Shown here: in pieces, positions 16,165 to 23,723 of the stretch
How the letters are laid out: every line of letters starts with the position of its first letter
How positions within the stretch are numbered: position 1 is the first letter of the stretch
IMG/VR virus record: IMGVR_UViG_3300032783_000004
Span: 1 to 45,446 of that record
Length of the DNA stretch: 45,446 nt
Direction: 5' to 3' (one strand)
DNA from: a virus
Notes under the pieces: model-generated
The model's database searches: none
Told to the model about the DNA's origin: nothing
What the model saw: only the letters and a program-made list of their open reading frames with translations
Program-made: the position numbers and the translations under genes

Positions 16165-16174
16165 ATGGATTTAA
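16121..16174 (+). CDS. possible 17-aa leader peptide overlapping the helicase start
   Basis: ATG behind GGAAAGGG, reading 'MEKINGHTGIRGSVTWI', with its TAA 10 nt inside the helicase gene. The helicase ATG has only a weak ribosome site of its own, so coupling through this leader is plausible. Confidence 0.35.
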   Translation: MEKINGHTGIRGSVTWI

Positions 16175-17727
16175 TCCAAATCAAAAATAGCTTCGAGGGT
16201 TTCCGGGATATACCTTATCGTCCCCATCAGCAGGAATCGGTCGAATACATTCTGGATTCCGAAAAGCGGTTCACAATCCTTGAGGCGCCAACCGGCTCCG
16301 GAAAAACCTTGATTGCCATGGTAGCCGGTAAAGCCGAAAACGGATTGACCTATATGGTCCATTCCAAAATTCTCCAACATCAAGTCACAGAAGATTTTCC
16401 AGAGGCCCGTTCCTTGTTCGGGAGATCGAATTATACCTGCACGGCCATGGTGGACGCCACATGCGAAGAATGCATTCACACGAAGTACAGTCCTTGTGAA
16501 TATAAACAATCCTGTCCATATGAGGTCAGAAAGCGAGAAGTGTTGGCATCCCGGCTCAAGATACTCAATTACGATTATTTCCTTTCTGAGGCGAATTACG
16601 TAGGTCGTTTTTCCGGAGCCGACTTCTGTATCATAGACGAAGCCGACAACCTAGAAAACACCTTGATCAACTTCTGTACTTTAACCTTTTCTAATTATGC
16701 TATCAACCGTCTGGGCTTAGGAGAGCCGGCAAGAAAGACCGCGAAATCGAAAGAAGGCATTGAACCCTGGAAGGACTTTGCGGAAATGGCCAAAGTAAGG
16801 GTTATCAACATTATCGCTAAGCTCGATCATGAAATCAAAGACCTGGGTGAGGGTGGTGGCCAGTGGAAACTTACAAAACTGAAAGAACGTACCAGGGTGG
16901 TCCGGTTGCTGGAGAAGATACAGCTGTTCATCCATAACGTAGACAGCACTTGGATCTTTGATGATCGAGATGAAAGTAAATACACCTTCCGCCCTCTGTG
17001 GCTTAATGAAGACCTTGCAGAAGCATTCCTATGGAAGCATGCACATAAATGGGTGTTGATGTCGGCTAGTTTTTTACCATTGCATATCGTTTGCAAAACA
17101 TTGGGGATACCGCCAACTGAAGTAAATTATAAATGCACACCCTCAACTTTTCCTATTGAACGTAGGCCGATACACATAGAGCCGGTTGCAAATCTTACTG
17201 CTAAAACAATGGAAGCCGAGATTCCCAAACTGATTACTCGAATCAAGGAAATTGTTAACGAACACCCACATGAAAAGGGCCTGATCCATGCCGTTTCTTA
17301 TAAATTAGCAAATCAAATAGTAGAGGGACTTCAAAATGACCGCATAATTACCCATAATTCTGACGACAGGCAGTCCAGGTTGGATTATTTCATGGAAAGC
17401 GACTTACCACTCGTTATGGTGTCCCCGAGCATGGAAAGAGGCGTTAATTTAGAGCAAGATTTGTGTCGTTTTATCATCGTTGCTAAAGCCCCGTTTCTTA
17501 ATTTAGGAGATAAGATAGTGAGTTCAAGGGTTTGGAGCAATGGTCGTATGGGCAATGAGTGGTATGCAGCTATTATGTTGTTGAATACCCTTCAAATGTG
17601 TGGCCGGGCCATGCGGTCGGAGGACGATTATTGTGTAACCTACATCCTTGACGAGCAATTTAAGAGGGTGCTTGAGAAAAAACCCTCATTACTACCCGGA
17701 TGGTGGAAGGAGGCAATCGTATGGTAA
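16165..17727 (+). CDS. XPD/DinG-like Fe-S superfamily 2 helicase
   Basis: 520 residues. 'RPHQQESVEYIL' (Q-like motif, about 19-30), Walker A 'APTGSGKT' (41-48), DEAD box 'CIIDEADNLENTL' (about 154-166), and the C-terminal 'MCGRAMRSEDDYC' (motif VI-like) with 'TYILDEQF'. Between Walker A and DEAD several Cys (from about residue 92 to 118, including TCEEC and SPCEYKQSC) match the 4Fe-4S domain of XPD/DinG 5'-3' helicases. It probably unwinds DNA during phage replication or repair. It follows the iteron region. Confidence 0.85.
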   Translation: MDLIQIKNSFEGFRDIPYRPHQQESVEYILDSEKRFTILEAPTGSGKTLIAMVAGKAENGLTYMVHSKILQHQVTEDFPEARSLFGRSNYTCTAMVDATCEECIHTKYSPCEYKQSCPYEVRKREVLASRLKILNYDYFLSEANYVGRFSGADFCIIDEADNLENTLINFCTLTFSNYAINRLGLGEPARKTAKSKEGIEPWKDFAEMAKVRVINIIAKLDHEIKDLGEGGGQWKLTKLKERTRVVRLLEKIQLFIHNVDSTWIFDDRDESKYTFRPLWLNEDLAEAFLWKHAHKWVLMSASFLPLHIVCKTLGIPPTEVNYKCTPSTFPIERRPIHIEPVANLTAKTMEAEIPKLITRIKEIVNEHPHEKGLIHAVSYKLANQIVEGLQNDRIITHNSDDRQSRLDYFMESDLPLVMVSPSMERGVNLEQDLCRFIIVAKAPFLNLGDKIVSSRVWSNGRMGNEWYAAIMLLNTLQMCGRAMRSEDDYCVTYILDEQFKRVLEKKPSLLPGWWKEAIVW

Positions 17728-17957
17728 GGTGGTTTAAGGAATTTCTATGTTGTCATATTTACAACGATGAAGACATAAAACTGTTACAAATTCAACAAGA
17801 GATGTTCGGAGATATAGTATTACGAACATTCCACGTGGAGGCGGTCTACAAGCGTTGTATTAAATGCGATAAAAAAATAATCATAACTCAGAAAATTGAC
17901 GTTTCAAAGGATTATGATTTAGATGGCAACCCGAGGGATGATGGTGGGCGGCGGTAG
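17721..17957 (+). CDS. small CxxC protein (78 aa)
   Basis: ATG 17721 (GGAAGGAGG before it) overlaps the helicase stop. N-terminus 'MVRWFKEFLCCHIYNDED'; a cysteine pair in 'YKRCIKCDKKIII' suggests half a zinc ribbon. No family recognised. Confidence 0.6.
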   Translation: MVRWFKEFLCCHIYNDEDIKLLQIQQEMFGDIVLRTFHVEAVYKRCIKCDKKIIITQKIDVSKDYDLDGNPRDDGGRR

Positions 17958-17978
17958 ATCAACGGGAGGATAAACGAT

Positions 17979-18098
17979 ATGAGTATCCTATACACATGTA
18001 ACTATTGCGGAGCACTGCACAAACTTGGGGAACTTATAGCATGCATGAAGAAACATAAAAAGAAAAAGAGGCGGAAAAAGAAAAACGGAAATAGCTAA
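17979..18098 (+). CDS. tiny zinc-finger-like protein with Lys/Arg tail (39 aa)
   Basis: Behind GGGAGG. 'YTCNYCGALHKLGEL' carries a CxxC, with another Cys at 22, followed by about 13 mostly basic residues. A tiny nucleic-acid-binding protein is plausible. It lies in the same operon as the helicase. Confidence 0.5.
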   Translation: MSILYTCNYCGALHKLGELIACMKKHKKKKRRKKKNGNS

Positions 18099-18132
18099 CC
18101 CTTTGATTGTTTCACTTTCAGATAAAGGAAAC

Positions 18133-18477
18133 ATGATGACCGATTTAGAATTAACTGAGACTGCGGCGAAGTGGTTGGGATGTGGATATAAGAAAGAGGA
18201 GCATCTTACGGGTATGGGACATTATATTAGACTTAATGGCATCAGTAAGTGGTTTGACCCCCTCCACGATATGAATGACCTCATGCTCAAGGTCGTGCCG
18301 AAGTTGCTAGAAGAAAATTGGCTTCTGTCCATCAATATAACAAAAGACGAGGATAAGGTATGGGCTGAGATAGTAAATGTTATGACTTTCTCTGTTGTCA
18401 AGGAGGCTGTATTCCCCACCGACTTCCCCCGCGCTGTACTCAAACTGGTAAAGGAGATATATGATGGACGCAAATGA
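18133..18477 (+). CDS. phage ABA-sandwich-like protein (114 aa)
   Basis: ATG 18133 chosen for its AAAGGAAA site; a TTG further upstream is less likely. 'DLELTETAAKWLGCGYKKEE', 'WFDPLHDMNDLMLKVVPKLL' and 'WLLSINITKDEDKVWAEIV' give an order resembling the phage ABA sandwich domain found in many small phage proteins. Function unknown. Confidence 0.55.
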   Translation: MMTDLELTETAAKWLGCGYKKEEHLTGMGHYIRLNGISKWFDPLHDMNDLMLKVVPKLLEENWLLSINITKDEDKVWAEIVNVMTFSVVKEAVFPTDFPRAVLKLVKEIYDGRK

Positions 18478-18730
18478 ATTTCTGCACGAAAAGTTGAAAG
18501 GCTGGCCGGAGAAGGAGTGGCATCAACCAGATGTTTCTGACTTTATGGATTGTGAATGTGGAGATAAATTACACACTATTGAGAAGTTAAATTCTCATAT
18601 AAAAGAACATAACCCCATCTACTCCACCATGCCCATCCAAGACCTGATTGCAAGGCTGGTCGAGATAGGGGAGTGGGAGAAGTTTTTACATTGGGCGCAT
18701 CAACCTCCGACATCATTTCTAAACTATTGA
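18461..18730 (+). CDS. C2H2-like small protein (89 aa)
   Basis: AAGGAGATAT precedes two adjacent ATGs (18461, 18464). It overlaps the gene upstream by 17 nt. 'CECGDKLHTIEKLNSHIKEH' looks like a zinc finger (C-x-C then H-x4-H). The C-terminal half has 'LIARLVEIGEWEKFLHWA'. Function unknown. Confidence 0.6.
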   Translation: MMDANEFLHEKLKGWPEKEWHQPDVSDFMDCECGDKLHTIEKLNSHIKEHNPIYSTMPIQDLIARLVEIGEWEKFLHWAHQPPTSFLNY

Positions 18731-18781
18731 ATATGATAGCGGATTCTACAACAAAATTAGTTCAGAGACTAGTGGGGGGCT

Positions 18782-19348
18782 ATGAGAGTATTAGTTGCCT
18801 GTGAAGAAAGCCAAGTCGTGACGATTGCGTTTAGAGCAAGAGGGCAGGAAGCATACTCTTGTGATATTCAGCCCTGTTCGGGCGGTCATCCTGAATGGCA
18901 TTTACAATGTGATGTGCTGACTGTTTTAGATAGGGGGTGGGATTTGATGATTGCTCACCCTGAATGCACAAGGCTTTGTAATTCCGGTGTGCGGTGGCTC
19001 ACTGAACGGGATTTGTGGGAAGACATGAGAAAGGCGGCAGACTTTTTTAACAAACTTAAAAATGCCGAACAGATACCGAAGCGGTGTGTTGAAAATCCTA
19101 TTCCTCATAGATATGCAAGAGAAATCATAGGCGGATATACTCAGATTATTCAACCAAATCAATTCGGGCATCCAGAAAGCAAAGCAACCTGCTTGTGGCT
19201 CTTTAATCTGCCTGTGTTAATTCCGACAAATATTGTCGGGGTAGCAGAACAACGGATATGGAAAATGCCGCCATCACCTGAAAGGGCAAAGCTACGAAGC
19301 AAAACCTTTCCAGGCATAGCGAAAGCAATGGCGGAGCAATGGGGATAA
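18782..19348 (+). CDS. DNA cytosine methyltransferase-like phage protein
   Basis: 188 residues, behind GGGGGG. 'MRVLVACEESQVVTIAFRA' is a Rossmann-type start. 'WDLMIAHPECTRLCNSGVRW' stands where C5-methyltransferases have P-P-C-x. 'VENPIPHRYA' (the ENV-like motif), 'FGHPESKATCLWL' and 'KMPPSPERAKLRSKTFPGI' are strong signatures of a widespread phage protein usually annotated as a DNA methyltransferase. The catalytic PPC is changed to HPEC-T and the target-recognition domain is missing, so activity is uncertain. It could protect phage DNA or be a repurposed fold. Confidence 0.8.
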   Translation: MRVLVACEESQVVTIAFRARGQEAYSCDIQPCSGGHPEWHLQCDVLTVLDRGWDLMIAHPECTRLCNSGVRWLTERDLWEDMRKAADFFNKLKNAEQIPKRCVENPIPHRYAREIIGGYTQIIQPNQFGHPESKATCLWLFNLPVLIPTNIVGVAEQRIWKMPPSPERAKLRSKTFPGIAKAMAEQWG

Positions 19349-19400
19349 CTTACAACGCGATATTTAGTTTCGCGGCTAAGTGGGGGCTAAGGAGGTCGAG

Positions 19401-19616
19401 ATGAACGAAAAAGAAGCGTTTTCAAAGTGGTGTCCAATGGCGAGAATCGCGGGGGTTAGAACTACGTTTAATAGATTTTATGAGGGAAACTATCTAAACA
19501 TTCCCGATAATGCCAAGTGCGTCGGCTCTGGTTGCATGATGTGGCGTTGGAATTAGCCTAAAGACACTTGTATGTTTGATGGTACTGGTTACTGCGGACT
19601 TGAAGGGAAACCATGA
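19401..19616 (+). pseudogene. conserved Cys/Trp-rich phage protein interrupted by an in-frame TAG
   Basis: From ATG 19401 (GGAGG before it) 51 codons run to TAG (19554-19556). They include 'FSKWCPMARIAG' and end 'VGSGCMMWRWN'. The same frame continues for 19 codons, ending 'GTGYCGLEGKP' at TGA (19614-19616). I recognise both blocks as parts of one small phage/prophage protein family (KWCPM...C-x-GS-x-CM-x-WRW...GYCGL-x-GKP). The next gene's ATG overlaps the distal TGA, so the whole frame was recently one gene. Nonsense mutation, tolerated truncation and amber read-through are all possible. Confidence 0.65.
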
Positions 19617-19699
19617 CCGACATAACGGCTAACGGGGCAAGGAAATGTTGTCATGGCTGTGGTAAGTTAATCAAACAAGCTGACAAGGGAGGAAAATAG
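19613..19699 (+). CDS. tiny CxxC protein (28 aa)
   Basis: ATGA overlap with the distal stop of the preceding gene, and GAAGGGA as ribosome site. Contains 'KCCHGCGKLI', a single zinc knuckle-like cluster. The next gene starts 1 nt after its stop. Confidence 0.4.
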   Translation: MTDITANGARKCCHGCGKLIKQADKGGK

Positions 19700-19700
19700 C

Positions 19701-20525
19701 ATGAAACCTTATTACGTTTATAGTCCACCATTTGACCGTTCGTCTGGTGGCATTGTTGTGATGCACAAAATAGCTAAAGATCTATCATCCAAGGGTTGTG
19801 AGGTTCATCTAAAAGATGTTGTCCTCGATAAATTATATCAAACAGATTGGCCAAACATGGCACATGGCATTGCGATCTATCCCGAAATCGTACATCGTAA
19901 TCCGTTTGGTTGTAAGACTGTGGTGAGGATACTTTTAAGTATTCCCGGGATGTGGGGTGGACCAACGGATTTTTCACCTTATGATCTTTTATATGTCTAT
20001 TCCAAAATGTTTAATTCAAAAATCCATATGCCAGAAAATCGTATTTTGTACGTTCCGTGTCTTGATCTTAATGTATTCTATGACCAGGGAAAAAGCCGAT
20101 CTTGGGTAGGATACTATCGTGGCAAGGGTACGCAGCCTGATTTGCATGAAATATCGCACGCTTCACCTTTGGGAGGTAAAGAATCTTTCCGCGGGGAAGC
20201 AAGACAGGCAGCACTATGCGATCTCTTAAACCGTTGCCGGCTTTTATATGTATATGATTACTGCACCTGTATAACTGACATTGCTCGACTTTGTGGATGC
20301 CCAGTGGTGGTTATTCCTAACGACATCTTTTCTAAGGCAGATTACGAACAATCAGAATTTTGGGAATTTGGCGGTATCGGTTACGGACTAGAAGAAGCCG
20401 ATCTTGCCATAAACTCCATGGATAGCCAACATGCCCGAGACTGGTATTTGATGAAGGAAGAGGAATTCCAGGTTGCTCTAGACAGATTCATTGAGGTTAC
20501 ACAGGATGCCGACAACGTTATATGA
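19701..20525 (+). CDS. glycosyltransferase (GT4-like)
   Basis: 274 residues, behind GGGAGGAAAA. 'FDRSSGGIVVMHKIAKDLSS' is the N-terminal glycine-rich turn of GT-B glycosyltransferases. The C-terminal half has 'LLYVYDYCTCITDIARLCG' and 'PVVVIPNDIF', corresponding to the donor-binding domain, though without a strong E-x7-E. It starts a cassette followed by an aminotransferase, an acyltransferase and a methyltransferase, so sugar or cell-envelope modification is likely. Donor and acceptor are unknown. Confidence 0.65.
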   Translation: MKPYYVYSPPFDRSSGGIVVMHKIAKDLSSKGCEVHLKDVVLDKLYQTDWPNMAHGIAIYPEIVHRNPFGCKTVVRILLSIPGMWGGPTDFSPYDLLYVYSKMFNSKIHMPENRILYVPCLDLNVFYDQGKSRSWVGYYRGKGTQPDLHEISHASPLGGKESFRGEARQAALCDLLNRCRLLYVYDYCTCITDIARLCGCPVVVIPNDIFSKADYEQSEFWEFGGIGYGLEEADLAINSMDSQHARDWYLMKEEEFQVALDRFIEVTQDADNVI

Positions 20526-20718
20526 TATTTATAAACAAGCTGGCAACTGTATAATCTTAACAGAGGTCGAAAAGAAGAAGAAGCCATCGGTCTGGATCTT
20601 TCTTAACGATCCTCATTCCGTTACTAGCTTCCAGAGCATGGGACAGCATGGATACTTAACCGGTCAAGCAAAGAAAGTTTATGAGGTGATGCGAAATGGC
20701 GGCCAAAGGCGCACATAA
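20506..20718 (+). CDS. hypothetical protein within the sugar cassette (70 aa)
   Basis: ATG 20506 behind GAGG, overlapping the glycosyltransferase by 20 nt and the next gene by 23 nt. Begins 'MPTTLYDIYKQAGNCIIL'; later 'VWIFLNDPHSVTSFQSMG'. No family recognised; tight overlaps support it as real. Confidence 0.5.
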   Translation: MPTTLYDIYKQAGNCIILTEVEKKKKPSVWIFLNDPHSVTSFQSMGQHGYLTGQAKKVYEVMRNGGQRRT

Positions 20719-21349
20719 AGTTACGGCAGATTTTGAAAAAGCTCTGGCAGAATATACAGGGGCCCCATATGTGGTTTGTGTTGATAATTGCAGCAACGCT
20801 TTGTTTTTAGCATTGATGCACTATGGCATCAAAAACAAGGCAATATACATACCGGCCAACACCTATCCTTCTGTTCCCTGCGAGATAGTCCATGCAGGGG
20901 GGAAGGTCGATTTCTTTGCACCAAGGAAAGATGGTCTGTTAAGGGGGGCTTATCAATTATGGCCCACGCCCGTATATGACAGCGCATTAAGATTTACGTG
21001 GCAGATGTATAAGCCGAATACCTACATGTGCGTTTCGTTTACTGGCGCTAGAAAGATATTAAAGCTGGAAAAGGGTGGGGCTATTTTGACCGATGATAGA
21101 GTGGCTTATGAATGGTTCAAGAGAGCTCGATTCAGTGGTAGGCGTGAATGTTCATATCATGAGGACGTTTTCAATTTCGAGACATCTGGCTGGAACTTTT
21201 GGATGATGCCATCTATTGCAGCTCGCGGGTTGATGATGATGGAACAGTTATATGATTTTAATGGTACACCGCTAGACGTACCAGATCTTGAATTACCATA
21301 TCCGGATCTGTCACGAGCGGAACATACTATGTGGAGGGCAGCAAAATGA
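20696..21349 (+). CDS. short DegT/DnrJ/EryC1/StrS-type aminotransferase
   Basis: 217 residues, about half to two thirds of the usual 370-400. 'VVCVDNCSNALFLALMHYG' and 'YIPANTYPSVPCEIVHAGGK' match the PLP-binding region. 'CVSFTGARKIL' then 'KGGAILTDD' corresponds to the S-F-x-x-x-K-x-L...GGA strand that carries the PLP lysine. The C-terminal small domain is largely missing, and the stop overlaps the next ATG, so the truncation is built into the operon. These enzymes aminate nucleotide-linked keto-sugars. Next to a hexapeptide acyltransferase this recalls the FdtB/FdtC or VioA/VioB type pairs for N-acylated amino-sugars. Confidence 0.7.
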   Translation: MAAKGAHKVTADFEKALAEYTGAPYVVCVDNCSNALFLALMHYGIKNKAIYIPANTYPSVPCEIVHAGGKVDFFAPRKDGLLRGAYQLWPTPVYDSALRFTWQMYKPNTYMCVSFTGARKILKLEKGGAILTDDRVAYEWFKRARFSGRRECSYHEDVFNFETSGWNFWMMPSIAARGLMMMEQLYDFNGTPLDVPDLELPYPDLSRAEHTMWRAAK

Positions 21350-21882
21350 AAATAGGTAAAAATTGTAAAATTAGTGACAAGATCAGTGTGTATGGTGGAG
21401 ACAATATAGAAATAGGTGACAACACGCGCATTGATGATTTCTGTATTCTGTCAGGCGGTAGTGGTATCCAAATTGGATCTCATGTGCACCTGGCTCCATA
21501 CTGTTCTCTATTCGGTGGTTCTGGCATTATCTTTGAGGACTTTGTCGAAATCGCAGCCTATAACTATTTCACTTCTGAATCAGATGATTTTTATGGGCAC
21601 TCTTTGGTTGGCCCTACGATTCCGCGGCAATTCAAGCCCGAGGGATATAAACAGGGGCAGATCATATTACGCAAACATGTTCTTATGGGCGCCCGTTGCG
21701 TTGTTTTCCCGGGCGTGGAAATAGGCGAAGGAGTTTCGGTAGGCGCCTGTTCATTGGTGAATAAGGATCTTAGGCCTTGGACGATTTATGCCGGCATTCC
21801 TGTGCGGCCTCTCGGCAATCGCAGTAAAGACATGTTGAAATTGGAAGAAACGTTTTTGCAATGGTATAGTCAAAAAAAATAG
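21346..21882 (+). CDS. hexapeptide-repeat acyltransferase (LbH, WbbJ-like)
   Basis: 178 residues from ATG 21346 (ATGA overlap; a GTG at 21331 is less likely). Left-handed beta-helix hexapeptides run through about residues 3-70 ('IEIGDNTRIDDF', 'IQIGSHVHLAPY') and again near 120-150 ('LMGARCVVFPGVEIGEGV'). 'GIPVRPLG' near the end is the typical A-G-x-P-A-x-x-I/L-G closing motif. Such enzymes transfer acetyl groups from acetyl-CoA to sugars. It probably works on the product of the preceding aminotransferase. Confidence 0.8.
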   Translation: MKIGKNCKISDKISVYGGDNIEIGDNTRIDDFCILSGGSGIQIGSHVHLAPYCSLFGGSGIIFEDFVEIAAYNYFTSESDDFYGHSLVGPTIPRQFKPEGYKQGQIILRKHVLMGARCVVFPGVEIGEGVSVGACSLVNKDLRPWTIYAGIPVRPLGNRSKDMLKLEETFLQWYSQKK

Positions 21883-21894
21883 GCGGTCTGAACA

Positions 21895-21972
21895 ATGGAT
21901 ATAGACATAGTACAGGGCCTTGCCATAGCAATTATCTTTTTCATCTGGGCGTTGCTTTGGATGGGCAATTAA
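21895..21972 (+). CDS. micro membrane protein (25 aa)
   Basis: ATG behind AGGCGG, then a single hydrophobic helix ('IAIIFFIWALLW') ending MGN. In operon order between the acyltransferase and methyltransferase. Evidence is position plus a membrane-like sequence only. Confidence 0.4.
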   Translation: MDIDIVQGLAIAIIFFIWALLWMGN

Positions 21973-21985
21973 CTAGGAGGACATA

Positions 21986-22591
21986 ATGATTCCAATACCT
22001 GCACATTTAGAAAAACAACGGTTGGCAATGCAATCTCAGACATCCGCAAACGAAGCTAAATTCCTTTACAACGCAGTCCTCGATACTCCTTGCGGTGATG
22101 TAGTAGAAATAGGTTCAGCTACCGGAGGCACCACATTGATCCTTATCGAAGCTGCCGCACAACGGATGAAACATGTCTATTCGGTAGATCCTTATCCCGT
22201 TGAACTTGAAAATAAGGTCGATAACTATAACGAAGGCACGCTGACCCATTATAAATCAACCTTCAAGGCCAATATCTTAAATGGCCAGTACAAGAACGTT
22301 ACTCAATTTAACGTCAACCTCAAAGACTGCATTGATAACCTCCCGCGGTTTATCTCTGTGGCTTTTATAGATGGTCTGCACGAACTGGATAATGCCGTGC
22401 GCGAGTTTCATCTAATTTATCCTCTTATCGCTCCGGAGGGTTGGCTTTGTGTGCACGACATAGGATGGGGAAAGGGCCAAGTGTCGAAAACTGAGGATAC
22501 TGGCCTTTGGAAACTAATCAGTATGATAGATGTTATACAACTCTTCAAAGAATTCATGAATGTGGACCAGATGTTTTGTGGGAGGAAGTAA
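21986..22591 (+). CDS. class I SAM-dependent methyltransferase (CmcI/Methyltransf_24-like)
   Basis: 201 residues, behind AGGAGG. 'DVVEIGSATGGTTLIL' is the SAM-binding motif I, 'HVYSVDPYP' the acidic strand 2, and 'VAFIDGLHELDNAVREF' with 'PEGWLCVHD' the metal/catalytic side typical of this group of O-methyltransferases. Its place at the end of the sugar cassette suggests methylation of a glycan, but the acceptor is unknown. Confidence 0.75.
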   Translation: MIPIPAHLEKQRLAMQSQTSANEAKFLYNAVLDTPCGDVVEIGSATGGTTLILIEAAAQRMKHVYSVDPYPVELENKVDNYNEGTLTHYKSTFKANILNGQYKNVTQFNVNLKDCIDNLPRFISVAFIDGLHELDNAVREFHLIYPLIAPEGWLCVHDIGWGKGQVSKTEDTGLWKLISMIDVIQLFKEFMNVDQMFCGRK

Positions 22592-22592
22592 A

Positions 22593-22745
22593 ATGGTGAT
22601 CCAGGAAGAGGTTACTGAAATAATACGGATTCATCGGTTTGATCAACGCGTCACTTCAGAGGAAATTGCTTTAATGATTTTGCAATACATCTATAACGCC
22701 AGTGTTCAGCATCGACAAGGAGGCAAGGCCAATGACCAGACATAA
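22593..22745 (+). CDS. small helical hypothetical protein (50 aa)
   Basis: ATG 22593 is 1 nt after the preceding stop, with GGGAGG upstream. 'FDQRVTSEEIALMILQYIY' is a predicted helix. It overlaps the next gene by 14 nt. No family recognised. Confidence 0.5.
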   Translation: MVIQEEVTEIIRIHRFDQRVTSEEIALMILQYIYNASVQHRQGGKANDQT

Positions 22746-23196
22746 AAGATTTGGGGAAAAAAGAGAAACTAGAAGTCGTAGAGTTTATGAGATGTCCGAG
22801 GACGAACGGAGGTTTTGGGCTCTACAAAAGGACAAACACGATCAGCCTTTCCGGGCAGGTGCAGCTGCAATACAAGCTGGCATTGATACCGTCCTGAAAG
22901 CTCTGGGGGTAGATGTCGATTCATCGGACGAAAAATTACTGGCGCAAATGATGAGCCTGGACATTTTTGTTAAATCCTATGACAACCAGCCGGACGTAGC
23001 GCCGCAGATCCAGGGATTTTATATTTTTCAGCTCCGTTATCCGAATTCTTTGTCTACACAAAAAGAACCGGTGGCTGTCGCATTTATTGGAAACCCAAAC
23101 GTCGATTCATCGGGGCAGATCAATGTGCAGATTCATTGGTTTGATAAAATGACTATGGATATTGTGAAAGGTGAAACCCTCAAGGAGCAAGTCTAA
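22732..23196 (+). CDS. hypothetical protein (154 aa)
   Basis: ATG 22732 (AGGAGG upstream) starts 'MTRHKRFGEKRETRSRR', a basic N-terminus. The rest is mixed alpha/beta with 'LLAQMMSLDIFVKSYDN' and 'IQGFYIFQLRYPNSL'. Coupled to the next gene by TAATG. No family recognised. Confidence 0.55.
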   Translation: MTRHKRFGEKRETRSRRVYEMSEDERRFWALQKDKHDQPFRAGAAAIQAGIDTVLKALGVDVDSSDEKLLAQMMSLDIFVKSYDNQPDVAPQIQGFYIFQLRYPNSLSTQKEPVAVAFIGNPNVDSSGQINVQIHWFDKMTMDIVKGETLKEQV

Positions 23197-23402
23197 TGCG
23201 GTGCGATTTTTGCGGTAAAGATTCCCTAGGAGTTAAGAGCAATCATACATCTGCCGTGATTTGCCATAAGTGCATTAAGTGGGCAACTCAGGCAATCAGC
23301 GATCCGCTAACTCAACAGTCAGGGTTTAAGGTTATCAATTTGAGGGCTTATCGAGCCTTTAAGGTGGGAACGAGGAAGGGCTTCTCCCCTACCCAGGATT
23401 AG
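23196..23402 (+). CDS. ClpX-type zinc-finger-like protein (68 aa)
   Basis: 'MRCDFCGKDSLGVKS' followed by 'VICHKCIKWATQAI' gives C-x2-C-x18-C-x2-C, as in the zinc-binding domain of ClpX. Last gene of the rightward operon; its 3' end overlaps the terminator stem. It might modulate a host AAA protease or bind nucleic acid (inference). Confidence 0.6.
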   Translation: MRCDFCGKDSLGVKSNHTSAVICHKCIKWATQAISDPLTQQSGFKVINLRAYRAFKVGTRKGFSPTQD

Positions 23403-23415
23403 CCCTCCCTTTTTT
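23374..23415 (+). terminator. intrinsic terminator of the rightward operon
   Basis: GGAAGGGCT (23374-23382) pairs with AGCCCTCCC (23401-23409) with one mismatch, followed directly by six T (23410-23415). It separates the convergent plus and minus gene blocks. Confidence 0.75.
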
Positions 23416-23420
23416 GTCTG

Positions 23421-23708
23421 TTATGCTTTGGCAAGCTGTTCTTTTTTCAGTTTCTGCAAACCAATGTGTAAAGTAAACGCCGATTCCCTTACTGAGTACG
23501 GATGTTGTAACGGTTTATCCACTACACGATACAAAGCGCCAGAGGTATAAATAACATATTCAGCCTGGCATTCATTACATAAAATCTGGATACCAGGAGT
23601 GGACTTAAAAAAATCTGTCAGTATTGTAGTTTCGTCCTGTTCAATGTCTGGGCTTTGGCAATACTGGCAGCGTTTCACCACATGTTCATGTTCTTGACGT
23701 TGCTCCAT
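23421..23708 (-). CDS. zinc-ribbon-like protein (95 aa)
   Basis: AAAGGA precedes the ATG. C-x2-C in 'KRCQYCQSPDIEQDE' and again in 'ILCNECQAEYVIY' form a likely zinc ribbon. The C-terminus is helical ('FTLHIGLQKLKKEQLAKA'). Last gene of the minus-strand accessory block. No function known. Confidence 0.6.
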   Translation of the reverse strand: MEQRQEHEHVVKRCQYCQSPDIEQDETTILTDFFKSTPGIQILCNECQAEYVIYTSGALYRVVDKPLQHPYSVRESAFTLHIGLQKLKKEQLAKA

Positions 23709-23723
23709 CGGATCAGTCCTTTC

